Shown one piece after another: positions 24,945-33,731 of a DNA stretch of 44,066 nucleotides. Source of the stretch: Balneolaceae bacterium (GTDB taxonomy: Bacteria > Bacteroidota > Rhodothermia > Balneolales > Balneolaceae); NCBI GenBank assembly GCA_007693395.1, contig REDS01000079.1:1-44066 (forward strand), read 5' to 3'. The notes beneath the pieces are model-generated. The model ran no database searches. It saw only the letters and a list, made by a program, of their open reading frames with translations, and was not told the DNA's origin. A program made the position numbers and the translations under genes. Position 1 is the first letter of the stretch; each line of letters starts with the position of its first letter.

Positions 24945-27545
24945 ATGAAAAAAATAGCGTATTTAGCTTTTGCTATTCTTCTGGTTCCGGCTCTTTTAAG
25001 TGCCCAGAACAATAGCAACGGCGATGATCCTGATCAGAAATTCAATTCTATGATTGAGGATGCAGAAAAGATTGAAGGCTTTTTCACCTTCTACAAAACC
25101 GACGGTAAACTACTCCTTGCCGTTAAGGAAGATCAGCTTGATGAAGAGTTCCTGCTTAATTTCCAGATTGGGCGTGGAATTGGTGCTGCAGGATTGTACG
25201 GTGGTACAATGCTCAGCATTTTTGAATCAGAACTGGTGGCACTTCGCAAGCGTGAAAATAAGCTGTTTCTTGTAAATATCCCTCACCGTTACACAGCAGA
25301 AGAGGGAACACCGCAGGCACGGGCAGTTGCACTTACCTATGGCGAATCCGTTCTGGAAACGGCAAATATAGAAGCAACCCACAGCAACGGTACCATGCTT
25401 ATTGATACCTATAACTGGTTTGTGGGGGATCTTTCTAACATCAGTACCAGAGTTCAGCGTGCTGTAGCCCAAAGGCCGGGCCAGCCAGGGCGTGCCCAGT
25501 TCGACCGCGGCCGAAGTTACATTGAGTTTGTGGAATCTTTTCCAAAGAATAGTAACATTCAGGCAAGCCTTACCTTCAGAAATCAGGAAACATCTGCACC
25601 AAGAACCGTGGCAGACAGCAGATTTATTCCCGTAGCTGTGTTTTATACCCTTGCAGAACTGCCTGAAGTGCCAATGACTCCCCGCATGGCCGATGATCGC
25701 CTCGGTTACTTTATGACCGTTCACAAAGATTTTACCGATACCAATGAAGAGTTTTTCCAGCGCTATATAAACCGATGGAGACTGGAGTGCGATGGACCTC
25801 CGGGAGATGACGGCCTTTGTGATCCTAAAAAACCAATTGTTTACTATCTCGAAAATACCATCCCGGAGCGCTACCGCCAGCCGATGATGGAGGGTGTTGA
25901 GGCCTGGAATGCTGCCTTCGAAGAGGCGGGTTTCCGATATGCAGTGCGTGCAAAGATGCTTCCGGATTCAGTATCTGCAGGAGACATCCGCTATGCAACA
26001 CTGCGCTGGAATGTGTCGGATCAGCCCGGTTACGGAGCGATTGGCCCATCAACCGTTGATCCAAGAACCGGTGAAATTCTTGATTCCGATCAGCTGTATG
26101 AAGCAAACATGTTCCTCGGGTACAGAAGCACATTCGAAAATTTTGTTGAACCGCAAAACGCCATCAACGAAATCTTTAACGTGAGCGATGAAGAGATGGA
26201 GCTGATGAAACTCGGTATAAAAACAGAATCGTTTTTTACAGAGATGGGCACACAGGCAAATCTTGTTCGTGCATCGCTGCTTGCGGGCGGCTTGATGGCT
26301 CCGGGTGAGCCGTTACCTGATGAATTTATAGATCAGGCCGCGAGATGGGTTACCATGCACGAAGTTGGCCACACATTGGGTCTTCGCCACAACTTCCGTT
26401 CATCAGTTGATACCCCGATGGATAAACTTCATGATACAGACTTTACTGCTGAAAATGGCGTATTCAGCTCGGTTATGGATTATCCTTCACCAAATATCAA
26501 TTCAAACGGGCATGCACATGGCCACTTTTATAATACAGGTGTTGGCAGTTACGACCGCTGGGTAATCAGTTATGGCTACACACCGGATGATGAAAAAGCC
26601 AAAGAGATTGCCCGCCGTGCAGCTGAACCCGGCCATGCTTACGGAACCGATGAAGATGCCCGAGGTGCGGGAGCGATCGACCCGAATGTAAATGTGTTCA
26701 GTTTGAGTGAAGACCCAATTGCATGGGGCCGTGATCGTGCTGACATGATTCGCGAAATGCTGCCGATGCTGCCGGATATTGCCCTTGAGGATGATATGGC
26801 ATACTTCGAAGTAACCAACCTTTTTCAAAGTGCTTTTTTCCAGTATGCACGTGCACTTACACCATCTGTAAAATTCATTGGCGGACAGTATCAATACCGC
26901 GATCATGTGGGCGATCCAAACGGACGAATGCCTTTTGAGCCGGTGCCGCTAGAGAAACAGCAGGAAGCACTGGATACCATCATTGATTATGTATTTTCAG
27001 CAAATGCAATAAACTTGCCGGCAGATGTGTACCAGCAATTTGGAGCAAACCGATGGAGCCACTGGGGCCAGAGCAACACATGGCAGGGACGTATCGACTA
27101 TCCACTGCATCAAACGCTTCTGGGTGTTCAGTCAAGCATGTTAACGCAGCTTCTGAACCCAACCCGGCTCGAGCGTATCAGAGATACCGAAGTGAAGTTT
27201 GGTGCGGAAAATACGGTTACCATTCCAGAGTTGATGGAAGCTGTAACCAATGCGATCTGGCAAGAAGGGTGGACGGCACCCGGTACCAACATTACCAGCA
27301 ATCGCAGAGATTTGCAGAGGGCACATCTCGACCAGATGATAACTCTGGTAACCAATGCGCCATCGGGTACACCGGCAGATGCCCGCGCTGTTGCACGTTA
27401 CACCCTGCAGGATCTGCATGAACGCCTCGAGAGAAGGCTTGCACCGCCAACATTCGATTTTGATGCATACACAAGGGCGCACCTTGTGGAATCTAAAGAG
27501 CGAATTCAGCACGCACTGAGTGCAGGCTTCAGTCTCGAAAATTGA
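24945..27545 (+). CDS. Secreted zinc metalloprotease, DUF5117/DUF4953 type
   Basis: This is an 866-residue exported protein with a signal peptide cleaved after about residue 20 (LLSA-QN). The N-terminal region (about 30-200) matches the DUF5117/DUF5118 region of Bacteroidota zinc-dependent metalloproteases. The catalytic domain has the metzincin motif HEVGHTLGLRH at 472-482, where His472, His476 and His482 bind zinc and Glu473 is the catalytic base. A likely Met-turn follows (SSVMDYPSPN, about 510-519). Family members are about 800-900 residues, in line with this one. An upstream in-frame ATG at 24747 would run through the tRNA-like region and lacks a signal peptide, so I start at 24945. It is probably a single-gene transcript, ended by the hairpin at 27571. 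Confidence 0.9.
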   Translation: MKKIAYLAFAILLVPALLSAQNNSNGDDPDQKFNSMIEDAEKIEGFFTFYKTDGKLLLAVKEDQLDEEFLLNFQIGRGIGAAGLYGGTMLSIFESELVALRKRENKLFLVNIPHRYTAEEGTPQARAVALTYGESVLETANIEATHSNGTMLIDTYNWFVGDLSNISTRVQRAVAQRPGQPGRAQFDRGRSYIEFVESFPKNSNIQASLTFRNQETSAPRTVADSRFIPVAVFYTLAELPEVPMTPRMADDRLGYFMTVHKDFTDTNEEFFQRYINRWRLECDGPPGDDGLCDPKKPIVYYLENTIPERYRQPMMEGVEAWNAAFEEAGFRYAVRAKMLPDSVSAGDIRYATLRWNVSDQPGYGAIGPSTVDPRTGEILDSDQLYEANMFLGYRSTFENFVEPQNAINEIFNVSDEEMELMKLGIKTESFFTEMGTQANLVRASLLAGGLMAPGEPLPDEFIDQAARWVTMHEVGHTLGLRHNFRSSVDTPMDKLHDTDFTAENGVFSSVMDYPSPNINSNGHAHGHFYNTGVGSYDRWVISYGYTPDDEKAKEIARRAAEPGHAYGTDEDARGAGAIDPNVNVFSLSEDPIAWGRDRADMIREMLPMLPDIALEDDMAYFEVTNLFQSAFFQYARALTPSVKFIGGQYQYRDHVGDPNGRMPFEPVPLEKQQEALDTIIDYVFSANAINLPADVYQQFGANRWSHWGQSNTWQGRIDYPLHQTLLGVQSSMLTQLLNPTRLERIRDTEVKFGAENTVTIPELMEAVTNAIWQEGWTAPGTNITSNRRDLQRAHLDQMITLVTNAPSGTPADARAVARYTLQDLHERLERRLAPPTFDFDAYTRAHLVESKERIQHALSAGFSLEN

Positions 27546-27570
27546 TTGCACCCCTTCTTACAAATATCGT

Positions 27571-27603
27571 AAAGCCCGGCCGGAAATATTTTGGCCGGGC
27601 TTT
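27571..27603 (+). terminator. Intrinsic terminator-like hairpin after metalloprotease gene
   Basis: AAAGCCCGGCC at 27571-27581 pairs perfectly with GGCCGGGCTTT at 27593-27603. The 11-bp GC-rich stem is followed by only a short interrupted T-run. It lies 26 nt after the stop codon and is a probable terminator. Confidence 0.7.
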
Positions 27604-27671
27604 GCTATTTCAGGAACCATGTTGCAGGGCAATTGTTTACAATTATGAGCAACTAAATCAGTTATACAAAT

Positions 27672-28046
27672 ATGTCCAGACTAAACGTACTACTTTTTCC
27701 TTTACTCGTTCTGTTATTCGGTTGTGGCACAAGCAGTGATGTGCTTGATGTTGATTACGGCGCAGATTATATCATCGTTGTAACACAAGACAGGCCCTCC
27801 ATAGCTGGAAACACTCTCAGGGTTGTAGTTCAATACAACGGATGCAGCCCCAACCATGAGTTTGAAATCAACGCAATTGAAAATGACAACAGGGAATATC
27901 AGGTCTGGCTGAGAAAAATCACCCCTAATGAGGATTGCCAACAGAGCTTTGAAGAGTCGAGAGAGTATGAATTACCCGCAGAAACAGCGCAAAGCCGAAT
28001 TCTCTTTACCGCACCAAACTTTGAAGGTGTGCTGAGGGAGATTTAG
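27672..28046 (+). CDS. Small hypothetical lipoprotein
   Basis: This 124-residue protein has a signal peptide and lipobox ending at Cys18 (LLFGC). I do not recognise a family. The mature part looks like a small beta-sandwich: alternating strands YIIVVTQDRPS, LRVVVQYNGC, HEFEINAIEN and EYQVWLRKI. Two further cysteines (in NGCSPNH and EDCQQS) could form a disulfide. It lies between the metalloprotease terminator and the M24 peptidase gene on the same strand, 48 bp upstream of the latter, so the two lipoproteins may be co-transcribed. Confidence 0.65.
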   Translation: MSRLNVLLFPLLVLLFGCGTSSDVLDVDYGADYIIVVTQDRPSIAGNTLRVVVQYNGCSPNHEFEINAIENDNREYQVWLRKITPNEDCQQSFEESREYELPAETAQSRILFTAPNFEGVLREI

Positions 28047-28094
28047 TGGGATAAATTTATGATATTCAGGCTTTCCCGAATCTGATATCAAACT

Positions 28095-29414
28095 ATGCCA
28101 CTTCGATCAACTATTTTCCTTTTCATACCACTTCTTTTCATTTCATGCAGCGCAGGCAGTGACGCCGTCTACAATCCGTTTGACGGACCAAATCCATGGC
28201 CAGAAATTCGAGCTGAGCGCATACAAAGCCTGCTTCCGGAAGCCATGCAAAGAGCCGATGTAGAAGCATGGGCCGTACTTTGCCGATCCAATAATAATGA
28301 TCCGCTCGCCAGGCATGTTGGCTGCGAAAATGCCGTAGCTCCGGCTGTGTTTCTTTTTCAGATGATAGATAATGAAATTTATTCTATTGTTTTCACACCG
28401 CCCGGTGAAGCTACAGCTCTTCAGGAAATCGCCCTTCACGACAGTATTGCCGTTACAAGCCGATCGCCCGGCGCTCTGGCCGAAGCTGCGGGTTACATCA
28501 ATGAAACGATCAGCGGAAATCTGGCTCTGAACTTCAGCGAAACAAATGAAATGGCAGATGGACTCAGCCACACACAGTATCTTCGATTTACAGATCTCTT
28601 AACCGGATCTGTTCGAAACCGGGTGGTATCATCCGATGAGTTGGTATATGAGTGGCTTTCCGTGAAAACCCCGGCTGAAATAGACATTCTCAGACAGGCC
28701 GCCGAGATCACCTCCGCATGGCAGTACGAAGCGTACAGTGAGGTAATTCCAAATGAAACTACCGAAAAAGATATTGCTGACTTTCTGAAGGCAAAAATGG
28801 CCGAGATTGGGGTGGCAGATGCATGGTCGCCCGATCAAAATCCTGCAGTTAATTCCGGCCCCGATCGTGGTCACGCTCACCCAACCAACCGTGTGATTCG
28901 AAGCGGGGATGTAATCCAGATCGATTTTGGTATCCGTGTGTATGATATGTGGGTGACCGACATTCAGCGGTTTGCCTATGTACTGCATCCCGGAGAAACC
29001 GCGCCTCCGGCTGACATTCAACGATACTGGGAAGTAGCCCGCGATGGGAACCGTATGGTTTTTGAAGTGATGCAGCCCGGAATTACAGGCTACGAAGTTG
29101 ACAGGGTTCAGCGAAACTGGATGGATGAAAACGGCTCGATGGATGTGATGTGGAATACAGGCCATCCTGTGGGTTATGTTGCACATGATGTTGGGCCAAG
29201 CCTTGGTGGTGCACAGCGGGGCAGGGACCCCCATCCAACCGCTTTTCGCGAACTGCGGGCAGGCAATGTGTTTGCCTTCGATGGATTTCTTATGTGGGAA
29301 ATTGAAGGCGGTACAAAAACCATTTCTGTAGAAGAGATGGCTGTGGTAACGGAAACAGGGGCTGAGTACCTTACAGCCCCGCAGGAAGATCTGATTTTGA
29401 TTCCGGCCAATTAA
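28095..29414 (+). CDS. M24 family metallopeptidase lipoprotein (Xaa-Pro aminopeptidase-like)
   Basis: This 439-residue lipoprotein (lipobox Cys18, LLFISC) has a creatinase/aminopeptidase N-terminal region (about 35-180) and a pita-bread catalytic domain (about 190-425). Expected dinuclear metal ligands are Asp277 (QIDFGI), Asp289 (VTDIQRF), His364 (YVAHDVGP) and Glu413 (SVEEMAVV). The remaining ligand, usually Glu, appears to be Asp396 (FAFDGF). Family members cleave N-terminal residues before proline, or dipeptides. The lipoprotein signal places it in the envelope, perhaps for peptide scavenging. It lies upstream of the carA leader/terminator. Confidence 0.87.
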   Translation: MPLRSTIFLFIPLLFISCSAGSDAVYNPFDGPNPWPEIRAERIQSLLPEAMQRADVEAWAVLCRSNNNDPLARHVGCENAVAPAVFLFQMIDNEIYSIVFTPPGEATALQEIALHDSIAVTSRSPGALAEAAGYINETISGNLALNFSETNEMADGLSHTQYLRFTDLLTGSVRNRVVSSDELVYEWLSVKTPAEIDILRQAAEITSAWQYEAYSEVIPNETTEKDIADFLKAKMAEIGVADAWSPDQNPAVNSGPDRGHAHPTNRVIRSGDVIQIDFGIRVYDMWVTDIQRFAYVLHPGETAPPADIQRYWEVARDGNRMVFEVMQPGITGYEVDRVQRNWMDENGSMDVMWNTGHPVGYVAHDVGPSLGGAQRGRDPHPTAFRELRAGNVFAFDGFLMWEIEGGTKTISVEEMAVVTETGAEYLTAPQEDLILIPAN

Positions 29415-29470
29415 AAGCGGTTTTAGTAAAAAATCGTGCAAAATAACTTTTAAAAAAAAATTCAACTCCG

Positions 29471-29478
29471 TACCTTTT
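29471..29478 (+). promoter_or_regulatory. Possible -7 element (TACCTTTT) for carA leader
   Basis: TACCTTTT, followed by TG, matches the Bacteroidota -7 pattern TAnnTTTG closely and lies 28 nt before the candidate leader-peptide ATG. An AT-rich stretch including CTTTTA occupies the -33 region. A transcript from here would contain the leader ORF and the terminator. Confidence 0.35.
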
Positions 29479-29498
29479 TGAAACCTTAAACGGAGCTG

Positions 29499-29648
29499 AT
29501 GAAGACGCTCAACACAATTGCCTTCACATACTCAACAAAGAATTTAATCCGACACGGATCCCGAGGTCGGATTTTTTTTGGTCTTCACATCTCAATTATT
29601 CACCTCCCGGAAACCAATTTTTCCAATGACAGCATCAATCCCCACTAA
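29499..29648 (+). CDS. Candidate arginine-containing leader peptide upstream of carA
   Basis: A 49-codon frame begins at ATG 29499, preceded by GGAG at a suitable distance, and ends at TAA 29646, overlapping the carA start by 23 nt. Codons 18, 22 and 24 are arginine (CGA, CGA, CGG) and lie exactly within the terminator hairpin at 29546-29573. A ribosome stalled there for lack of charged tRNA-Arg would cover the left arm and block the hairpin. Carbamoyl phosphate feeds arginine synthesis, which makes the logic plausible. The protein itself looks like no known family. It may be a fortuitous short ORF. Confidence 0.35.
   Translation: MKTLNTIAFTYSTKNLIRHGSRGRIFFGLHISIIHLPETNFSNDSINPH
29546..29579 (+). 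terminator. Intrinsic terminator upstream of carA (possible attenuator)
   Basis: AATCCGAC at 29546-29553 pairs with GTCGGATT at 29566-29573; an inner CGG/CCG pair further strengthens it, and T8 follows (29572-29579). It lies 132 nt after the M24 stop and 46 nt before the carA ATG. It may simply end the M24 transcript, or act as an attenuator for carAB together with the overlapping leader ORF. Confidence 0.75.
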
Positions 29649-30738
29649 AAAACCTGCAATTCTTGCACTGGCTGATGGCACCGTTGTGCATGGCCGTTCA
29701 ATCGGTATCATCGGTACAACCGGAGGCGAACTCTGTTTCAACACAAGCATGACGGGCTACCAGGAAATTTTCACCGACCCAAGTTACTACGGGCAGCTCA
29801 TGATGATGACTTACCCGCATATAGGCAATTACGGCACCATGAGCCGTGATGACGAGGCAAGAAGCGTGATGATTGCCGGCCTGATTGTACGCTCTTTTTC
29901 TGATGATTTCAGCAACCCGATTGCAGATGGCAGCCTGCAGGAGTATCTGGAAGCGAATCGTGTTATTGGCATCTCAGGAGTTGATACCCGGAAGCTTGTG
30001 CGCCACATAAGAACCCAGGGGGTGATGAATGCGGTAATAAGCTCCGAAATTCTTGATGAATCAGAACTGGTCCAAAGAGCAAAAGAGTGGGACTCAATGG
30101 TTGGCCTGGAGCTTGCCACCAAGGTTACCCGGAAAGAAGCACAAACCATACCCGCCGATGGTCCTTATAAAATTGCTGCTTTTGATTATGGCATCAAACA
30201 GAATATCATCAACAATTTTATAAACCGCGGCTGCACACTGCGTGTATTCCCGGCTGAGGCAAAACTCGAAGAAGTGAAAGAGTGGAATGCAGACGGCTAC
30301 TTTTTCAGTAATGGCCCGGGCGATCCCAATGCATCATCATCATACGGCCTGCCAATGGTAAACTATGCCAAGCAGACAGGCAAACCGTTGTTTGGCATCT
30401 GTCTGGGGCACCAGCTTATGGCACTCTCGGAGGATATTCCTATTAAAAAAATGTTTGTTGGGCATCGCGGAGCCAATCAGCCTGTAAAAAACACGGAAAC
30501 AGGTCTTGTTGAAATTACCACACAGAACCACGGTTTTGCTGTTGATGAAAAAGAGATAGACACATCAAAGGTGGATGTAACCCACATCAACCTGAATGAT
30601 AAAACCATTGAGGGCCTGAAGTTTAAAAACTTTAAGGGAATGTCGGTTCAGTACCACCCGGAAGCATCGCCCGGGCCGCACGACAGCTCTTACCTGTTCG
30701 ATCAGTTTTTAGACATGATAAAAGAAGCCGCTGAATAG
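29626..30738 (+). CDS. carA: Carbamoyl phosphate synthase small subunit
   Basis: This 370-residue glutaminase subunit supplies ammonia to CarB for carbamoyl phosphate, precursor of arginine and pyrimidines. The N-terminal CPSase domain (about 10-150) has [13 protein letters not shown] (35-47). The class I amidotransferase domain (about 180-365) has nucleophile Cys259 (GICLGHQ) and the catalytic His344/Glu346 pair (YHPEA). I start at ATG 29626 because the 16 extra residues from an upstream ATG at 29578 overlap the terminator and are not conserved-looking. carB follows 53 bp downstream. Its control may involve the leader/terminator just upstream. Confidence 0.95.
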   Translation: MTASIPTKKPAILALADGTVVHGRSIGIIGTTGGELCFNTSMTGYQEIFTDPSYYGQLMMMTYPHIGNYGTMSRDDEARSVMIAGLIVRSFSDDFSNPIADGSLQEYLEANRVIGISGVDTRKLVRHIRTQGVMNAVISSEILDESELVQRAKEWDSMVGLELATKVTRKEAQTIPADGPYKIAAFDYGIKQNIINNFINRGCTLRVFPAEAKLEEVKEWNADGYFFSNGPGDPNASSSYGLPMVNYAKQTGKPLFGICLGHQLMALSEDIPIKKMFVGHRGANQPVKNTETGLVEITTQNHGFAVDEKEIDTSKVDVTHINLNDKTIEGLKFKNFKGMSVQYHPEASPGPHDSSYLFDQFLDMIKEAAE

Positions 30739-30791
30739 AACCATACGTAAACTTATTACTCAGAAATTTTCACTCACTAAAATTAAAAATA

Positions 30792-33620
30792 ATGCCACGT
30801 CGCACAGACATCAGTAAAATTCTAATTATCGGTTCAGGCCCCATTGTAATCGGGCAGGCCTGCGAATTCGATTATTCAGGTACACAAGCTTGCCGCTCGC
30901 TGAAGGAAGAGGGTTTTGAAGTGGTTTTGATCAACTCAAACCCTGCCACTATCATGACAGACCCCATGATGGCAGACGCAATCTACCTGAAGCCTCTCAC
31001 CACTACATCCATAAAAGAGATTGTTGAGATAGAAAAACCTGATGCCGTGCTCCCAACCATGGGCGGGCAGACAGCCCTGAACCTTGCCCGCGATTTGCAA
31101 CACGAAGGTTTCTGGCGCGAGAAGAATATCAAAATTATCGGTGTGAACATGGATGCCGTGGATATCACCGAAGATCGCCAGCTGTTTCGCGATTTGATGG
31201 AGGATATCGGGATAGAGCAGTGCCGCAGCCGAACAGCACACTCCCTGCTCGATGCCAAAGAAATTGTGGAAGAGCTTGGCGGCCTGCCGATTGTAATACG
31301 CCCCTCTTTTACACTTGGGGGTACCGGTGGCGGTATTGTTTGGAATGAAGGTGAGTTTGAGAGAAAAGTACTGCGCGGTTTAGAGATGAGCCCTGTTCAT
31401 CAGGTACTTATTGAGGAGAGCATTTTTGGGTGGAAGGAGTTTGAGCTGGAGCTGCTTCGCGACAGAAATGATAACGTTGTGATTGTATGCCCCATTGAAA
31501 ACCTTGATCCAATGGGTGTGCACACGGGCGACTCTATAACCGTTGCTCCTACCCAAACATTAACGGACAAACAATATCAGTTGATGCGAGATGCAGCCAT
31601 TAAAATGATGCGCTCCATTGGTGATTTTGCCGGAGGCTGCAACGTTCAGTTTGCAATGGAACCGGGCAGCGACAGGCTGGTGGCTATCGAAATTAATCCG
31701 AGGGTGAGCCGTTCATCTGCGCTTGCATCGAAAGCAACCGGCTACCCGATTGCCAAAATCGCCACAAAGCTTGCTGTTGGCTACTCTCTCGACGAACTCC
31801 CCAACCCAATCACACAGGTCTCATCAGCCTGTTTTGAACCCTCGATCGACTATGTGGTGGTGAAAATACCACGTTTCAATTTTGATAAGTTCTCCGGTGT
31901 GGACGAAGAATTAACAACACAGATGAAAGCCGTTGGCGAGGTGATGTCGATAGGGAGAACTTTCCCGGAAGCTATGAATAAAGCGTGGCAATCACTTGAA
32001 GTTGGCCGCTCGGGCCTGGGTGCTGACGGATACGACAATCCCGATAGAAAAACGGTTCGTGAAAGGCTTCTGAAACCATACTGGGATCGCACATTACACA
32101 TTCGAAATGCATTCAAATTTGGTGCATCGGTCGAGGAGATAGCTGATATTACCAAAGTTGATCCCTGGTTCTTGCAACAAATTCGATACATGGTAAGCCT
32201 CGAAAACCGCACTGAGGGTCAAGCACTCGATACAATTTCGAAAGAAGATCTGTACGAGGTGAAAAGGGCCGGCTTTTCTGATGTTCAAATTGCATGGCTT
32301 TTGAGCAAATCAGGCGAGAAAGTGACAGAGAATCAGGTTCGAAAAAAGCGCCTTGAAATGGGCCTAAAGCCAAGCTTTAAGCTGGTAGACACCTGTGCTG
32401 CTGAGTTCCCGGCAGAAACCCCATACTACTACTCCTCATACGAAAGTGAAAATGAAAGCATCGTTACCGACCGCAAGAAGGTGATGATTCTCGGCAGCGG
32501 CCCTAACCGCATTGGGCAGGGAATTGAGTTTGATTATTCCTGTGTACATGCAGTTCTTGCTGCTCAGGAGATGGGTTACGAAGCTATTATGGTAAACTGT
32601 AATCCCGAAACCGTATCCACCGATTTCGATATTGCCGATAAGCTCTACTTTGAACCGGTTTACTGGGAGCGCGTGCTCGATATTTTTGAGCATGAAAAAC
32701 CGGAGGGGGTAATTCTTCAGGTAGGCGGACAAACAGCCCTCAAACTTGGTAAAAAGTTTGTGGAAGACGGAATCAAAATTTTTGGTACAGAGTTCGAGCG
32801 CATTGATTTTGCAGAAGACCGGGGTGAGTTCTCAAAGCTTCTGAAACGCCTTCACATTCCATTCCCCGATTACGGAACTGCACGAAATGCAGACGATGCC
32901 GTTACGATCGCCGACAAAGTTGGCTACCCGGTACTCATTCGCCCAAGTTATGTATTAGGTGGCCAGGGAATGCGAATTGCCGTGAAGGAGGAGGAGCTTC
33001 GACGCTATGTGGAAAAAATTCTGCAAACACACCCCGAAAACGATTTTCTCATCGATAAATATCTCGACAAAGCCATTGAGGTGGATGTAGACTCGGTGTT
33101 TGATGGGGAACAACTACACATTGCCGGTATTATGCAGCACATTGAACCGGCCGGGGTACACTCAGGCGACTCAACCGCTGTAGTACCCCCATACTCACTC
33201 AGTAAGCTTGTGATTGATACCATTCAAACCTATCAGGAAAGAATTGCCAATGAGATGGGAATTGTAGGTTTTTTGAATGTGCAGTATGCGGTAAAAAACG
33301 AAGAGGTGTACGTTCTCGAAGCAAATCCGCGATCCACCCGAACCATTCCGTTTCTTGCAAAAGCAACTGAAAGGCCGGAGGCAAAAATAGGTGTAAAAGT
33401 GATGCTGGGAGCAAAACTTTCTGAGTTTGATCTTGAATCGAAGCTGAAGAACTGGGCCATTAAGGAGCCGGTTTTTCCGTTTGACAAGTTCCCGGAAGTG
33501 AAAAAAGAGCTTGGCCCGGAGATGAAATCAACCGGCGAAAGCATCTACTTTATGGAGAACTTCAACGACGAACATTTCAGAAAGCCGTACGAGTTTAAGA
33601 ATCTTTATTTGAGTAAGTAG
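30792..33620 (+). CDS. carB: Carbamoyl phosphate synthase large subunit, no allosteric domain
   Basis: This 942-residue subunit makes carbamoyl phosphate from bicarbonate, ammonia and two ATP. Two homologous ATP-grasp halves are visible, each opening with a nucleotide-binding segment ([20 protein letters not shown] near 10-30; [20 protein letters not shown] near 560-580), separated by the oligomerisation domain (about 400-550). E. coli CarB has 1073 residues. Here the chain stops after the second ATP-grasp half (ends FKNLYLSK), so the C-terminal MGS-like domain that binds UMP and ornithine is missing. Similar short forms are, as far as I recall, usual in Flavobacteriia and relatives, so this is probably lineage-typical rather than damage. 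It forms an operon with carA. Confidence 0.95.
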   Translation: MPRRTDISKILIIGSGPIVIGQACEFDYSGTQACRSLKEEGFEVVLINSNPATIMTDPMMADAIYLKPLTTTSIKEIVEIEKPDAVLPTMGGQTALNLARDLQHEGFWREKNIKIIGVNMDAVDITEDRQLFRDLMEDIGIEQCRSRTAHSLLDAKEIVEELGGLPIVIRPSFTLGGTGGGIVWNEGEFERKVLRGLEMSPVHQVLIEESIFGWKEFELELLRDRNDNVVIVCPIENLDPMGVHTGDSITVAPTQTLTDKQYQLMRDAAIKMMRSIGDFAGGCNVQFAMEPGSDRLVAIEINPRVSRSSALASKATGYPIAKIATKLAVGYSLDELPNPITQVSSACFEPSIDYVVVKIPRFNFDKFSGVDEELTTQMKAVGEVMSIGRTFPEAMNKAWQSLEVGRSGLGADGYDNPDRKTVRERLLKPYWDRTLHIRNAFKFGASVEEIADITKVDPWFLQQIRYMVSLENRTEGQALDTISKEDLYEVKRAGFSDVQIAWLLSKSGEKVTENQVRKKRLEMGLKPSFKLVDTCAAEFPAETPYYYSSYESENESIVTDRKKVMILGSGPNRIGQGIEFDYSCVHAVLAAQEMGYEAIMVNCNPETVSTDFDIADKLYFEPVYWERVLDIFEHEKPEGVILQVGGQTALKLGKKFVEDGIKIFGTEFERIDFAEDRGEFSKLLKRLHIPFPDYGTARNADDAVTIADKVGYPVLIRPSYVLGGQGMRIAVKEEELRRYVEKILQTHPENDFLIDKYLDKAIEVDVDSVFDGEQLHIAGIMQHIEPAGVHSGDSTAVVPPYSLSKLVIDTIQTYQERIANEMGIVGFLNVQYAVKNEEVYVLEANPRSTRTIPFLAKATERPEAKIGVKVMLGAKLSEFDLESKLKNWAIKEPVFPFDKFPEVKKELGPEMKSTGESIYFMENFNDEHFRKPYEFKNLYLSK

Positions 33621-33731
33621 CGGGACCAAGTTAAGTTATGAATTCGTTACATTTGGCACCCAGGAAGCCATCTTCCGCACCAGACAGAAGTTCATTTGGT
33701 AGTTTCCCAAATAGTGTGCCTGTAAAGCTTT

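Noticed and set aside
25227-25724. Long antisense open frames within the metalloprotease gene (also 26502-26906, 27141-27551)
   Set aside because: They are shadows of strong codon bias in the sense gene and show no domain, signal or start context.
28629-29465. 278-codon antisense frame in the M24 peptidase gene
   Set aside because: Despite its length it covers a well-supported sense gene with metal ligands, and its translation is low-complexity and unrelated to any family I recognise.
29578-29625. Upstream ATG for carA
   Set aside because: It starts in the terminator T-run; the added residues do not look like CarA, and ATG 29626 gives the normal length.
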